Shown: positions 25,445 to 36,207 of the stretch, piece by piece | Position numbering within the stretch: position 1 is the stretch's first letter | How the letters are laid out: every line of letters starts with the position of its first letter | Assembly (NCBI GenBank): GCA_965153455.1 | Contig: OZ234503.1 | Span: 3,038,001-3,102,000 of the forward strand | Length of the DNA stretch: 64,000 nt | DNA from: Sphagnum compactum | Taxonomy: Eukaryota > Bryophyta > Sphagnopsida > Sphagnales | Direction: 5' to 3' | Translations under genes and position numbers: made by a program | The notes under the pieces: generated by a model | What the model saw: the letters and a program-made list of their open reading frames with translations, nothing else | Databases searched by the model: none | What the model was told of the DNA's origin: nothing

Positions 25445-28400
25445 CTCCCCCTCAAGCTCAAATCCAGTTCTAGTACACCAAGCATTTTTCTAAACTTCCT
25501 TAGCTTGTCTGTACCTAAAGCCTTTGTGAAAATGTCAGCAACTTGATCTTTGGTACTGACATGAATGAGGTCAATTTCTTTTGCTAGAACTTTTTCTTTA
25601 ATAAAGTGGTAGTGCACCTCAATGTGCTTTGTCCTAGCATGATAGACCGGGTTGTTAGCAAGTAGTATGCTACTAATGTTATCACAATAGATGACAATAG
25701 GAGCATCCACTGACTGTCCCAAATCTGAGAGTAGTTTTTGTAACCAAACTACTTCACATGCAGCAATTGCTGCACCTCTGTATTCTGGTTTCGTGCTTGA
25801 TAATGCAACTGTTGGTTGTTTTTTACTGCTCCAACTAACAGCACCACTTCCAAAAGAAAACATGAAACCACTGGTTGATCTTCTATCTAAACCATTGCCA
25901 GCCCAATCAGCATCCGTGTATCCTTGTACTTGTAACTGGCTCTTGGCTTCATAAAAAATTCCACATTGCAAGGTATGTTTTATGTACCTCAGTAAGCGCC
26001 TCACTGCATCCAAATGTGGCTTTCGTGGTGTTTGCATGAATTGACTCACCACTCCAACTGCATAACTCAAATCTGGCCTTGTGATGGTCATGTAAATCAA
26101 ACTCCCCACTATGCGTCTGTACATAGTGGTATCCTCCACGAGGTCTCCTTCATCTGCACTCAACTTCACATTTTGCTCCAATGGAATTGAAATGGGTTTA
26201 CAACCCGTCATTCCATATTTGGACAATTTGTTCAAGGCATATTGCCTTTGTAGTAACCATATCCCTTTCGGGGAATGGATTACCTCAATGCCAAGGAAAT
26301 AACGCAACTCTCCCAAATCCTTCATCTCAAACTTTTGCTTCAAAAACTTCTTCAAATCAGAGATGTCTGCATCACTATCTCCTGTGATAATCAAGTCATC
26401 AACATAGATGACTATGACTACAATCCCATGATCTGTCTTTTTCACATATAGTGAAAAATCTGCATTGGATGTTTGAAATCCACTTGTGACAAGATACTGA
26501 CCTATCTTGTCTGACCAAGCTCTAGGTGCTTGCTTCAAGCCATACAAAGCTTTCTTCAACCTACAAACCAAATTAGGATGTGTTTGGTCCACATAACCTG
26601 GTGGTTGTTCCATGTACACTTCTTCCTGTAAATCTCCATGAAGAAAAACATTCTTTACATCCATTTGATGTAAAGACCATCCTTTTGCTGCTGCCATAGC
26701 AATGATTGCTCTTACAGTTGTCATTTTGGCAACTGGACTATAGGTCTCCTCATAGTCTATGCCATACGTTTGGGCATAACCTTTGGCAACCAATCTTGCT
26801 TTGTATCTGCTCACAGATCCATCTGCATTGTGTTTGATTTTGTACACCCATTTGCACCCAATTGCTTTCTTGTCTTTTGGTAAAGCTACCAATTCCCAAT
26901 TAGCATTCGCATCCAAAGCCGCCATCTCTTCATCCATGGCATTGTCCCACTTAGGGTTTCCAACCGCTTGTTCAAAACAAGTGGGTTCAACCTCTTGTAT
27001 AACTCTCACCATGTATGCGTAATGATGAGCTACAAAGCCATCATATGTGAGTATTTGTACAGGGTACTTGACTCGTGTGGATCTTCGTACTCCAATGTTG
27101 TTGTCAGGTGTTTTTAAAGCTTTCTTGACCATCCGAGCTCCAGGAGTAGTAATTGAGGTGATTCTTGATTCTTCACCCTCACTCTTCTCTGACTCACTTG
27201 ATTCACCATCTACATGAGAATTTCTAGATGATGTTTGTGAACTACCATGTACAATGTTTGAAGATCTTAATTTTCCTTTCCATGGAGTGCTACTGGACCC
27301 ACTAATTGAAGACTCTTGTGGTCCATTAATTAATTGTGATTCTTGTTCCACATTTGATGAAACATCACCATTTCTAGCTTCTTCATCTTCTGCTACCTTC
27401 AATGGTGAGTACCAACTAGCCATCTCATCAAACACAACATCTCTACTCACTTGCAACTTCCGAGTGGAAGGGCTAAAACATCTATATCCTTTTTGTTCTC
27501 AGGAGTATCCAATGAAGATACATTTCTCAGCTTTTGGGTCTAGTTTTGATCTCTTCTCATCAGGAACATGCACGTATGCAATGCAACCAAACACTCTGAG
27601 GTGTGAAACATCGGGTTTCTTGCCTGTGAATTTTTCTTCAGGTGTCATGCCATGAACTGTCGCTGTGGGTGTTCGATTCATGATGTAGACTGCAGTTGCT
27701 ACGGCTTCAGCCCAAAAGTAATTTGGCAAATTCTTCTCATTCAACATGGCATGTGCTATTTCTGCAATGTGCCTGTTTTTCCTTTCAGCAACTCCATTCT
27801 GCTGTGGGGAATAACTACATGAGTATTTCCTTTGAATCCCATGCTCCTTCAAGTACTCACTGAATTCATTTGAAAAATACTCTCCCCCTCCATCGGACCT
27901 TAGGCACTTGATGCTCACACCCTTCTCCTTCTCCACCATTGCTTTGAAATTCAAAAAATGTTGAAACACTTCACCTTTGTGTTTCATGAAGTAGACCCAC
28001 ACCTTCCTTGTGTGGTCATCAATGAAACTCACGTAGTACTTGCATCCTCCAATGGATTCTGTCTTCGTGGTCCACACATCTGAGTGGATCATTTCCAAAG
28101 GTTTGGAACTTACATGAGTTGTTTGAGCTGGGAAAGGATGCCTAGCTTGCTTCCCCAATTGGCATGCTTCACAAACCTCTGACATCACCTCTTCTGCTCC
28201 AAATTTGGGAAGACCTCCAACAAGTTTTTGTTTCTTCATGAGCTTAAGACGTTGGAGATTAACATGGCCAACTCGCTTGTGCCAAATTCCAATGTCTCCA
28301 GCTCCTTTTCCATGTGTGAATAACATGGAATTCACCTCAGGCATGTTCACATCCAAGGTGAACATTCGTCCATTCCTTTCCCCTTTTGCAATCAATTTGC

Positions 28401-28758
28401 CTTGGTTCTTCATGTCTTCAACAAAACATCCATTTGGGTTGAATGTCACCTATAAACCTTGTTCCACCATCTGGCCTACGGAGACCAATTTTTTTGTTAT
28501 GGTTGGAACATGAAGTACATCTTTCAGGTACTTTGTTTGCCCATCTTCCATGGACAATGGCACCTTGCCAATTTGTGTGATGGGATGTGTAGTGTCATCA
28601 CCAGTTTCCACAAACCCTGGTGTCTTCAAATCCTTTGCGTCTTTAAACCATTCTCCATGGCTAGTCATGTGGTTTGAAGCTCCAGAGTCCACATACCAGA
28701 CATTGTTGTCTGATACACCTCCTATCATTGAATTTGCCATGTGCTGCATCACAAACAG
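25417..28758 (-). pseudogene. Copia pol: protease, integrase, RT, RNase H
   Basis: One reading frame in phase with gag, broken by stops at 28,452-28,450 (TAG) and 27,501-27,499 (TGA), with no frameshift. In order: protease with the DSGA active site (about 28,689-28,678); GAG-pre-integrase and HHCC zinc region (HKRVGHVN ... CEACQLGKQ); integrase core with the Asp of IHSDVW, the Asp of RSDGGGEY and the Glu of GVAERKNR; reverse transcriptase with YVDD at 26,406-26,395; and RNase H with the ADWAG block. The terminal TAG is at 25,419-25,417, 28 bases inside the 3' LTR. Length and order are normal for Ty1/copia. The two internal stops would block translation of an unedited transcript. Confidence 0.95.
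25445..25457 (-). other. Copia polypurine tract
   Basis: On the minus strand the bases before the 3' LTR read GCTTGAGGGGGAG, directly followed by the LTR start TGTTGAG. This is the usual plant copia PPT, the primer for plus-strand DNA synthesis. Confidence 0.9.
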
Positions 28759-28761
28759 TTA

Positions 28762-29712
28762 CTCATCACCTTGATTGCTAGTTGATGCATAATTCCCTTG
28801 TTGCAGCTTTCCATTTTGTGCATCATGCTCCCTTTGATAACAGTTCTTTGCCATGTGCCCAGGTTTCCCGCAGTAGTAGCAATTTGAATCGCTATTTGGT
28901 TGTTGACCTCGATGACTTCCACCACAACCTCCACGATTTCCTCGACTTCCTCTTCCTCCAAAGTTTCCTCGTCCACCTCCATGAGCTTGACCTTCATGTT
29001 GATGATGTCCACCATGTGAGCTTCCGGGTCGACCTCAAAATGAGGTTTTACCACCTCTGCCTCTACTTCTATTGGTATTTGAGTAGAAAGCACTTTCTTG
29101 TGATCCTCCATTGGATGAGGTACCAACAATTCTCATCTCTTCACTTATAAGTAGTGTTATTAAGTCTTGGAAGTTGGGAAATGTTTCTCGAACTGCAATT
29201 GAAGTACGGAACTGGCTATAGTCTTTTCCAAGTCCATTTAAGGTCACGGCCACTAAATCTTCATCATCTACAGGGGCTCCTATAGATGCAATAGCATCTG
29301 CAAGGTTTTTCACCTTTGTAGAATAGTCATTGATGTTCATCTTGTTTTTCTGTAGATTATGCAACTCTTGTTTGAACTATATTTTGCGGGCTTGTGTATT
29401 GGTGCTATACATCTTCACCAATGTATCCCAAGCTTGCTTGGGTGATTTTGCATCTTGAATATGCACAATCATGGAATCGGACACACTCACAGAAAGCCAA
29501 TACAAAACTTTCCTTGCTTTTTCATGCCAAGTTTTATTGGCTTGAATTTGCTGTTGTGTGGGGTTTTCTGGGAGAGGAGGTTCTGTCTCATCACCAGTTA
29601 TGAATTCCCAGTAGCCTTTCCCCATCAAGAAATTCATAATCCTAAATTTCCACACTTGGAAATTGTTCTTGTCTAGTTTCTCAATTGCAATTTGAGAAAG
29701 ACCGTCCGCCAT
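28762..29712 (-). pseudogene. Copia gag with CCHC zinc knuckle
   Basis: The frame starts with ATG at 29,712 (MADGLSQIAIEKLDKNN). It runs through a capsid region of the UBN2/retrotran_gag type (WKFRIMNFLMGKGYWEFI), then a Gly/Arg-rich stretch, and a CX2CX4HX4C knuckle beginning at 28,881 (CYYCGKPGHMAKNC). Stops interrupt the same frame at 29,379-29,377 (TAG), 29,037-29,035 (TGA) and 28,761-28,759 (TAA). The protein would be the nucleocapsid/capsid precursor of the element. No indel is needed to read from gag into pol. Confidence 0.92.
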
Positions 29713-30936
29713 CTCTCAAGGCACTACTCAATGTTTTCTTGGGGTTTCAAAATGATTTTAATTCCTTCCTTGGATTTCTAGGGTTAGGGTTAGGGTTTTC
29801 CTTCCTTAGGTTTCTAGGATTAGGGTTAGGGTTAGGGCTGAACAAGATAGACCTTGCATATGTATGTATGTCTTGAGTATTATACGAAATTCTATACTAT
29901 ACATAAGTTTTACGTATAGGTACGTATCTCGTATAATATTTCGTATGGTATTAAGTACATGATTACATACCACACTTTTGTACGAAGGTCTTGATAATGT
30001 ATTTGCGCTTCTCAATCTTCAAACTCCTTCCTTCAAGTTCTCCCAAGTTGTATTTGCTCCACTTCAAAACTTTGCTTTGATGTCTTCTTAAAAACAACTT
30101 CTGTCACAACAACTTTGCAAAGCTACTCCACACACATATGACCTTGGATTGATTTGAAATTCTGGTGAAACATGAACAACTATGTCTACTAACTTCTCTC
30201 AAAATTTCAGCTCATTTAACTTCATAAAATGAGAGATCTTGCTACTTCCTTGAAGTCACCTCAAACTGGGACCTGAACACAAAATGACTTACAACTCGCT
30301 CTCAGCAACTCCAAAATCCTTGAAATTTTGGGAGACAGATAAGATATATGTCTTCTATATCTGCTCAAAATTTCAGCTCTATTAATGATGAGCACAAAGA
30401 GATATCACTTTCAAAAGAAACTGACTTCAAAATTGAGACTGAAACTTCAGATGCTTGGATCTCTCTCAATATAGATCCAAATGACATGAAATTTCTCTCA
30501 CACATATATTCCTATATGATCTATAAGATCCCAAAGCTGCAAATCCAAAAAAGCTCAAACAAAGGAGATATGACCAAAAAACCAGATCTGGCACAGAGTT
30601 TTCAAAAGCTCATAACTCTCACAAAACATATCCTTTTCTTTTGAAAATTTGAGAATAGAAGCGTCCTATAGTCTTCTACAACCTCTCCAAGTTTCACTCC
30701 AAGATCTTTTCACAGTAGCTCTAGATCTAGCTTTAAAGATCTAACTTCCACAATTTTGATATGTTGATCTCCTCTCACCTCTTTTCTTTTCTTTTCTTTC
30801 TCTTCACATTCTTTCTTTTCCCCGTTTCTCTTTTGCACTTGACAAACTCCTATGATATTACTAGAGACTCTCAAGCTCTAGTTCTAGAGACTTTCTAGCT
30901 CTAGATCTCTTTCAACTTTCTCACCAAACAACCTAT
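29713..30936 (-). other. Copia 5' leader, long
   Basis: About 1.2 kb separates the PBS from the gag ATG, with no conserved coding frame. It contains GGGTTA-type telomere-like runs (29,780-29,837), TACGTATA/CGTATAA-rich AT DNA (29,870-29,990) and a CTTTT-rich tract on the + strand at about 30,780-30,830. It presumably holds packaging and priming signals. Confidence 0.7.
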
Positions 30937-30948
30937 GCTCTGATACCA
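30937..30948 (-). other. Copia primer binding site
   Basis: On the minus strand it reads TGGTATCAGAGC, the classic site complementary to the 3' end of initiator methionine tRNA in plant copia elements. It directly abuts the 5' LTR end at 30,949. Confidence 0.97.
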
Positions 30949-31261
30949 TGTTAACAAATAGGAAATCTACTCAAGTGCAAACATAAATCTTTATTGAAAG
31001 GAAACTACAACATAATGCTCACAACACAAAACACAACATCAAGAACTCTCCAAGGTTCTTGTCACAAGAAATACACAAACTTGTGTAATGAAGAAAAAAG
31101 AGGCAAACCATCAACACCAAGGTATTTAACTAAAAAAACCAAACCACAAATAACCAAATAAAATAAGTAACAAAAGTAATTCAACCTTGTGAAAGTAACC
31201 TAGTTACTTTCCTACTCCAGTAACTAATGAAACCTAACTAGTTGAGCTTGAATTTTCAACA
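30949..31261 (-). repeat. Copia 5' LTR (right on the + strand)
   Basis: 313 bases, TGTTAACA...TTTTCAACA on the + strand. It aligns end to end with the LTR at 25,133-25,444. Confidence 0.95.
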
Positions 31262-31266
31262 AAATA

Positions 31267-33534
31267 GTAATGAGAAAAAAATATAAACACTATTACAACA
31301 CTAATATTGAATAAAATGGACACCAATTGAACTTATCATCAAAGATATAAGAGTTGATAAGTCCCAATCATTTACCATAACAAGGATTCAATTTTCAATT
31401 CACTTGTGAAAGCAAAACCCATTTATCATTCTTAAGGATTATCATTAAATGAATTTTTTTTAATCTTTACTAATATCAAAAAACATGGGCTAGCATATGA
31501 AATTATATCCCAAATCCAAACAAAAGAAAATGTATTTTTATTAGTTCCTCTCCAACATGAAAACTTTTGTGTGGATCTAAGAGTAGAAATAGAAATGAAC
31601 AAATTAATGACAAACTTGAATACCATTCATTCTTTAATTTATAATTTATAATATAATTTTCATATAATTATATAAGCCTTGAATACAATCTCTTCATGCC
31701 AACATTATAAAACATTAACCATGACCATAACCTTCAAATGTCTCATCTTCTATGTCTTATATGAACAAGAATACCCATGCATCAATCGATGTGCACAAAT
31801 TTATAACTTTATCAAAGTATTCATATATTTCAATGCATAATGGCCATGGATTAATGATGATTTATGACGTATTCATGCACTCAAATTCTTTTAATACAAT
31901 AGTCAATAATCGTTCATAATACATAGTAGGAACTTTTATTACTAATACACAAAAGAAATACATATTATATTCGTGCATAGAATTCATTCATGTTCAATTT
32001 TTACATTCTTAAACAATCTTCAAACTATAATTCAAGCTTCTCCCAAAGATTGTCCAAAAATCCTTTTGAGAGATTGCAATGTTAATATTTAGAAGATAGT
32101 AATCATGCAAAAAAAAAAAAACAAGAACTACATTAGATTCCATGGATTAGTTCAAATTAAAAGTACAATTCAATATAAGCACCACAAAAGTCAAATTCAA
32201 TTAAATCACATATGGATAAATGTCTTTGAAAAGGAATGCAAATATTATTTTATAGAAGCATATTGGTTAGATTTTAACGAATTGTTTTATATTGTACCTA
32301 AACAACCAAACACACATTCAATATATATATAACAAAAAAAACCATTTTTCAAGGACCATGTGCAATGATTTTTCTCATAAATACCAATCACAAGACAAAT
32401 TAAATTTGGATGCTTTTCTATGTAGAATAGACCCATTAAGCACAAAAACAAAACACCCTTCGTTCAAAACCCTAAACTGAAGATGTGACCCAAAAAAAAA
32501 ACACTAACTATTTATGAGTTGACAAATCCGCAAACTTGAAAATGAAATATTTTGAGAAAAAACTAAAACTTAGAATTTCAGTGAAAAACTTTTTCAACTT
32601 TTTAATATTTAAATTCTATCCATCCATTACTGTTGTTTGTTTAGAGCATCTAAATATCTAGTTTTATGTTACTCACATTGTGAGGCCTTTGAAAGCAAAT
32701 TGATTACACTTGGGAAAAAAAAGCTGAATTTTGTTATATGGTATGGTTCGTTACATGTTTCCATTCATTTGTATGGTTGAAGAAAAAGGGATGAAAATAT
32801 GATTTTCAAATAGTGTGTAACGAACCTTGAATTTCTAAACAATGGTTTTTAAGAGGGTTAAAAAAAAAGAAGATTTGTCATTACGAATGCGAGAAAACGA
32901 TTTTCAAGGTTCGGTATAAAGCCAACAAACTTTTATCCCATTTAACTGGAGTTCATAATTTAAAAATCATATTAAAAACGAAAAGTTATATACATTCTCA
33001 GGAAAAAGTCAGTGTGTTATTGTTTTTTGGATAAAGTACTTGAGATTGTTTGTCCGTCCTATATATGTTAAGCTATCTTACAGACCTTTAACAAAATGCT
33101 ACGTGTGGCATGGCAGGGTCCTTTAGTAAAGTAAGTACAACATATATGTTAGAGAAAAGAGTGGTTGTTTCCTCTGTGGGTCCTTACTTCCAGATCTTAA
33201 GAGATGGCTTCCATCTGATTGGTAACGTTGTGGTTTTTTGCAATAGAATAATGGTATGGTTCACCTGACTTGTGTTGGGTCCCCAAAGTTAAATCTTCAT
33301 TTGTTATGATGTGGGTTCCTTTTTCATGAGTTGGGTCCAAGTTTGGCATAAAGATAAATGCCATGTAAGCAACTAGTATAATATTTCTGGGTTCTTGGGC
33401 TTGGGCCTAGTGTAAAGCCAATGCAACCAACTCCAAGCTTTTGGCCAATAGGACTAATCCATGTCGACTCGGCCTCATTCTTGGGCTCTAGTGTAAAGGG
33501 TGCTAAAGGTGAAAATAGCTAACTATTCAAGGTC
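31267..33534. other. Intergenic, nothing recognised
   Basis: AT-rich DNA to about 33,000, then more balanced composition. No gene, RNA or element boundary recognised. Confidence 0.45.
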
Positions 33535-33588
33535 AAGGAGCAAGAATCCCTCTCCACACCTCGCCAAAGACAGGCTAAGGAGCAAGTA

Positions 33589-33624
<36 letters not shown>

Positions 33625-33684
33625 CACCTGGCCAAAGACAGGCTAAGGCACAAGTATCCCCCTCCACACCTGGCCAAAGACAAG
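33535..33684 (+). repeat. Three-copy minisatellite with a 30-nt poly-C tract
   Basis: Three units (33,535-33,576; 33,577-33,644; 33,645-33,684) share AAGG.RCAAG, then CTCCRCACCTSGCCAAAGACA. The middle unit is expanded by exactly 30 consecutive C residues at 33,591-33,620. The tract lies about 570 bases upstream of the start codon of the AP2/ERF gene. Confidence 0.8.
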
Positions 33685-33835
33685 AACTTGACTGCTGACG
33701 TGGTGAGACTTCGAATTGGCCGCTGAAAATGGAAGTTTGTCCAGTGGAAATCCTTGCCCAACTTGTACGCCAATGTGCACGCCGAGCGAGCGGCGGAAGA
33801 CGCACTTGCTGTCGTCATCCCTTTCCGTCGTATTT

Positions 33836-33841
33836 ACCGAC
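33836..33841 (+). promoter_or_regulatory. DRE/CRT core ACCGAC, possible
   Basis: Matches the RCCGAC core bound by DREB-type AP2 proteins, about 350 bases upstream of the AP2/ERF start codon. A six-base word is weak evidence by itself. Confidence 0.25.
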
Positions 33842-33932
33842 GGAACACTTTGGAGGAAGAGTGAATGGCGGGGAGCTGCCTCCAGAAATGATTTCCAAAC
33901 GAGGAAGAATAGTTTTCTAACAAAAAAATTCC

Positions 33933-33960
33933 GAGCTCCAGAGCTCCAGAGCTCCAGAGC
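33933..33960 (+). repeat. GAGCTCCA octamer repeat
   Basis: GAGCTCCA occurs three times in direct tandem followed by GAGC. It lies in the upstream region of the AP2/ERF gene and runs directly into a GCC box. Confidence 0.8.
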
Positions 33961-33964
33961 CGCC
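33958..33964 (+). promoter_or_regulatory. GCC box AGCCGCC
   Basis: An exact AGCCGCC, the core element recognised by ERF-type AP2 domains, 223 bases upstream of the ATG of an AP2/ERF gene. The position suggests possible auto- or cross-regulation by ERF proteins; this is inference. Confidence 0.4.
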
Positions 33965-34186
33965 TCTCATAACATGTAGGAAATCAGATTCTTGGTCGGA
34001 CCGGTTTAGGGAAGTGGGAGTACCTCGGTAGCAGAGAAAGTGGATCGAAGATGGATAGATAGTGGATCATTAAAGAGGTGGATTCAAGCGTTCGGAAACT
34101 CTCTGCTGGACTGCTGGTAGTTCGAGCGTGTCGTGATCCCAAGCGCTTTTTTTGCTCCCAGTTAGTAGTTTTTCGAGGATCTCAGA

Positions 34187-36207
34187 ATGCCGGACCAGAA
34201 GATCTGCTCATCCGGGCAGCGAACTGCGGAGCTGCGGGAGTTCGAGCGTTTGGCCGCCAGGTGCTATAACTGTCCAGATCGCCAAACACCTTCATTGCGT
34301 GACGAGCGCTGCGAATTTAATCGTTTATCGACAGCGTTCATATCCAAGGACTTCGATGGGAAGCCGTCGCCCTGCGCCCCTGCGACACTCGGTGATGAGT
34401 TTGTGTTGGCTAAGCCCCCAGTGGGTGCTGCAGTCCGTGACTCGGCGGTCAAGGCCAAATCCAGTTCTCCGAAGATCGCACCGCGACGGGCACCCCTCAA
34501 AACCGTCCGCCAAACTCTTTCACTGTAAGTTCGAGCTTTTGCATTCATCAGCGCGCGCGCTTCGTGGCTCGTTCTTTCTAGTTAGTTCCCGGTCCTCGAC
34601 GGGTTCTTGCAATATCCTTTGTTTGCATTTGTGTAATTATTTTCTCTGAATTGTTGCGGCCTGGCCTATGGCAGCAAGGTGGCCGCCCGTGCCGTCAAGT
34701 CTCCTGAGAGCTTGACTCCTGAGAGAAAGGGAGAAGCGTGGTTAAGTCCGAAGAAACCCCAGTCTCCGCATTCAAAAGCAGCCACAAAGCTTGACAAGGT
34801 CAAGGACAGCTCGACACCAGAGTCGCCGCAACCTTACCGGGGCGTCCGTCAGCGTCCCGGAGTAAAAGGGTATCTGGTAGAGATTCGACCAAGGCGGTGG
34901 AAGACGACCATTTGGCTAGGGACGTACACAACGCTTTTCGAGGCCGCTCTAGCGTACGATGCCGGCATTTTTTACACAGGCAAAAGCATTCCCTTTAATT
35001 TCAGGGAGTCCGAGGGATCCTTCCCGCCCCTCCCTGCACATCTTTCGCTTGCCGATTTTCGCTCTGAAAACATGGAGAAGGTCAAAACATTTGTGAAGGA
35101 GCAGGCTCTGAAAGCAGCCAGGAGGGCAAAGCTACTGTCAAAAGGAGTGCAGCAGCAGCTATGCAAACAAGAGATTGACAGCCACCATAGCAGCTCAGAT
35201 GAAGTTCAAGGACTATGTGTTTTGTCTGCTGTATCTGCCTCAGAAAAGGAATTGGGAAGCCTGCATGTTAAGAAGGAAGACTGTGATGCAGACTGGGACC
35301 AGGTCATTACTCCAAACCCTTTCCAAAACCTGGGACCTCTTCCAGTGCAAGTTCTTGTGAATGATAAGTATTGCTGTGGTGGGGGCAATTTTGCTGTACA
35401 GGGTTGTTTGCCTAAGGAGGAAATTCTGGCATGGGATGAAGACCTCAAGACCACAAAACAAACTTCATGTTTCACAGACAAATTATTCTATGATCCATCA
35501 CATGATGAGGTAAGGCCGATGAAGAGCATGTCTACAGAATTCCATTTCTTCTTCTTGTAGGCTGATCATACATTTCCCATATCTTCTCTCACGAATCATG
35601 GATGGCGTTCTTTCATGTGATGTGATGTGCTGAAGCAAAGGTAAGCTTGATGAAGAGCAATCCCTGCTTATGCTGTTTCTTGAAGTAATTTGAAATGTCT
35701 TTTCCCACATCTTAATCTTCTTTGATGGTGAGCTATGAAGATGGTCAATCTGGTTGCCTTGGGGTGAAGCTTTTGGAGAGGAAAGTACTACTGGGTGGAG
35801 CTTGCTGCCTAACTGAACATGTCTACTTGGTTTGGTGAGTGCAGGAATCAATGGATGCAGATAATGGTCTCCATTTACCATGTTGTTTCACCAATGATGG
35901 AAACTTGGGCACTCTGGGCCCATACTCAATGGGTTGCCAGTCTTTTGATCAAAGTGTGCAAGATCCATTTGCAATTGATGGATTCTCTTACTTCAATTTC
36001 AAGGCGTGTGACTCAAATGCCTATCCTCAAGTCAAAAGTTTCTGCGATTTCACTTTTGCAATCACACAGCCTGATGATCCTATGGGCCTGCCTCTGAGTG
36101 TGGAGGACTTAAGCTTCGAGCCCAGTTGGAAGTATTTATCAGATGAGGATCCTGATGATGATGAGTTTCCTATTTTGCTTTGGTCATATGCTTATAGTAA
36201 GGGGTAG
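34187..36207 (+). CDS. Divergent AP2/ERF-domain transcription factor
   Basis: Three exons: 34,187-34,524, 34,675-35,509 and 35,845-36,207. All introns are GT-AG (GTAAGT/GCAG; GTAAGG/TGCAG) and both joins keep frame, giving 511 residues. ATG 34,187 follows an in-frame TAG at 34,166 and has A at -3. The single AP2 domain is at about residues 167-222 (YRGVRQRP ... EIR ... IWLGTY ... AYDAGIFYTGK ... FNF). It keeps the YRG and AYD elements and the WLGT block. It has seven residues between RP and EIR instead of six, and Gly where ERFs have the DNA-contacting Trp of RPWG. Ser/Pro-rich flanks and a strongly acidic C-terminus (SDEDPDDDEF) suggest a nuclear regulator with an activation region. Retention of intron 2 would end the protein at 35,560. 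A GTAAGG just before the stop could be a further donor. I cannot assign a named ERF. Confidence 0.88.

Larger units (their letters stand above)
25133..31261 (-). mobile_element. Complete Ty1/copia retrotransposon
   Basis: A 6,129-base element on the minus strand. LTRs at 25,133-25,444 and 30,949-31,261 both run TGTTAACA...TTCAACA or TCTCAACA. A perfect 5-bp target duplication AAATA flanks it (25,128-25,132 and 31,262-31,266). The PBS abuts the 5' LTR and the PPT abuts the 3' LTR. The order gag, protease, integrase, reverse transcriptase, RNase H is that of Ty1/copia. The LTRs differ by about five substitutions and two small indels in about 313 bases, so the insertion is young compared with everything around it. 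Five in-frame stops break the polyprotein. Confidence 0.98.

Noticed and set aside
28749-29129. Glu/Val-rich 126-codon minus frame
   Set aside because: It is an out-of-phase reading of the Gly/Arg-rich part of gag; the in-phase frame carries the CCHC knuckle.
27254-29150. Many + strand frames of 60-130 codons within the copia element
   Set aside because: They are shadows of the gag-pol frame on the minus strand.
29780-29837. Interstitial telomere from GGGTTA repeats
   Set aside because: Short, interrupted, lacks the plant TTTAGGG unit, and lies inside the copia leader.
33519-33818. Minus-strand frames with a poly-Gly run
   Set aside because: The Gly run is the C30 tract read on the other strand; the frame covers a minisatellite.
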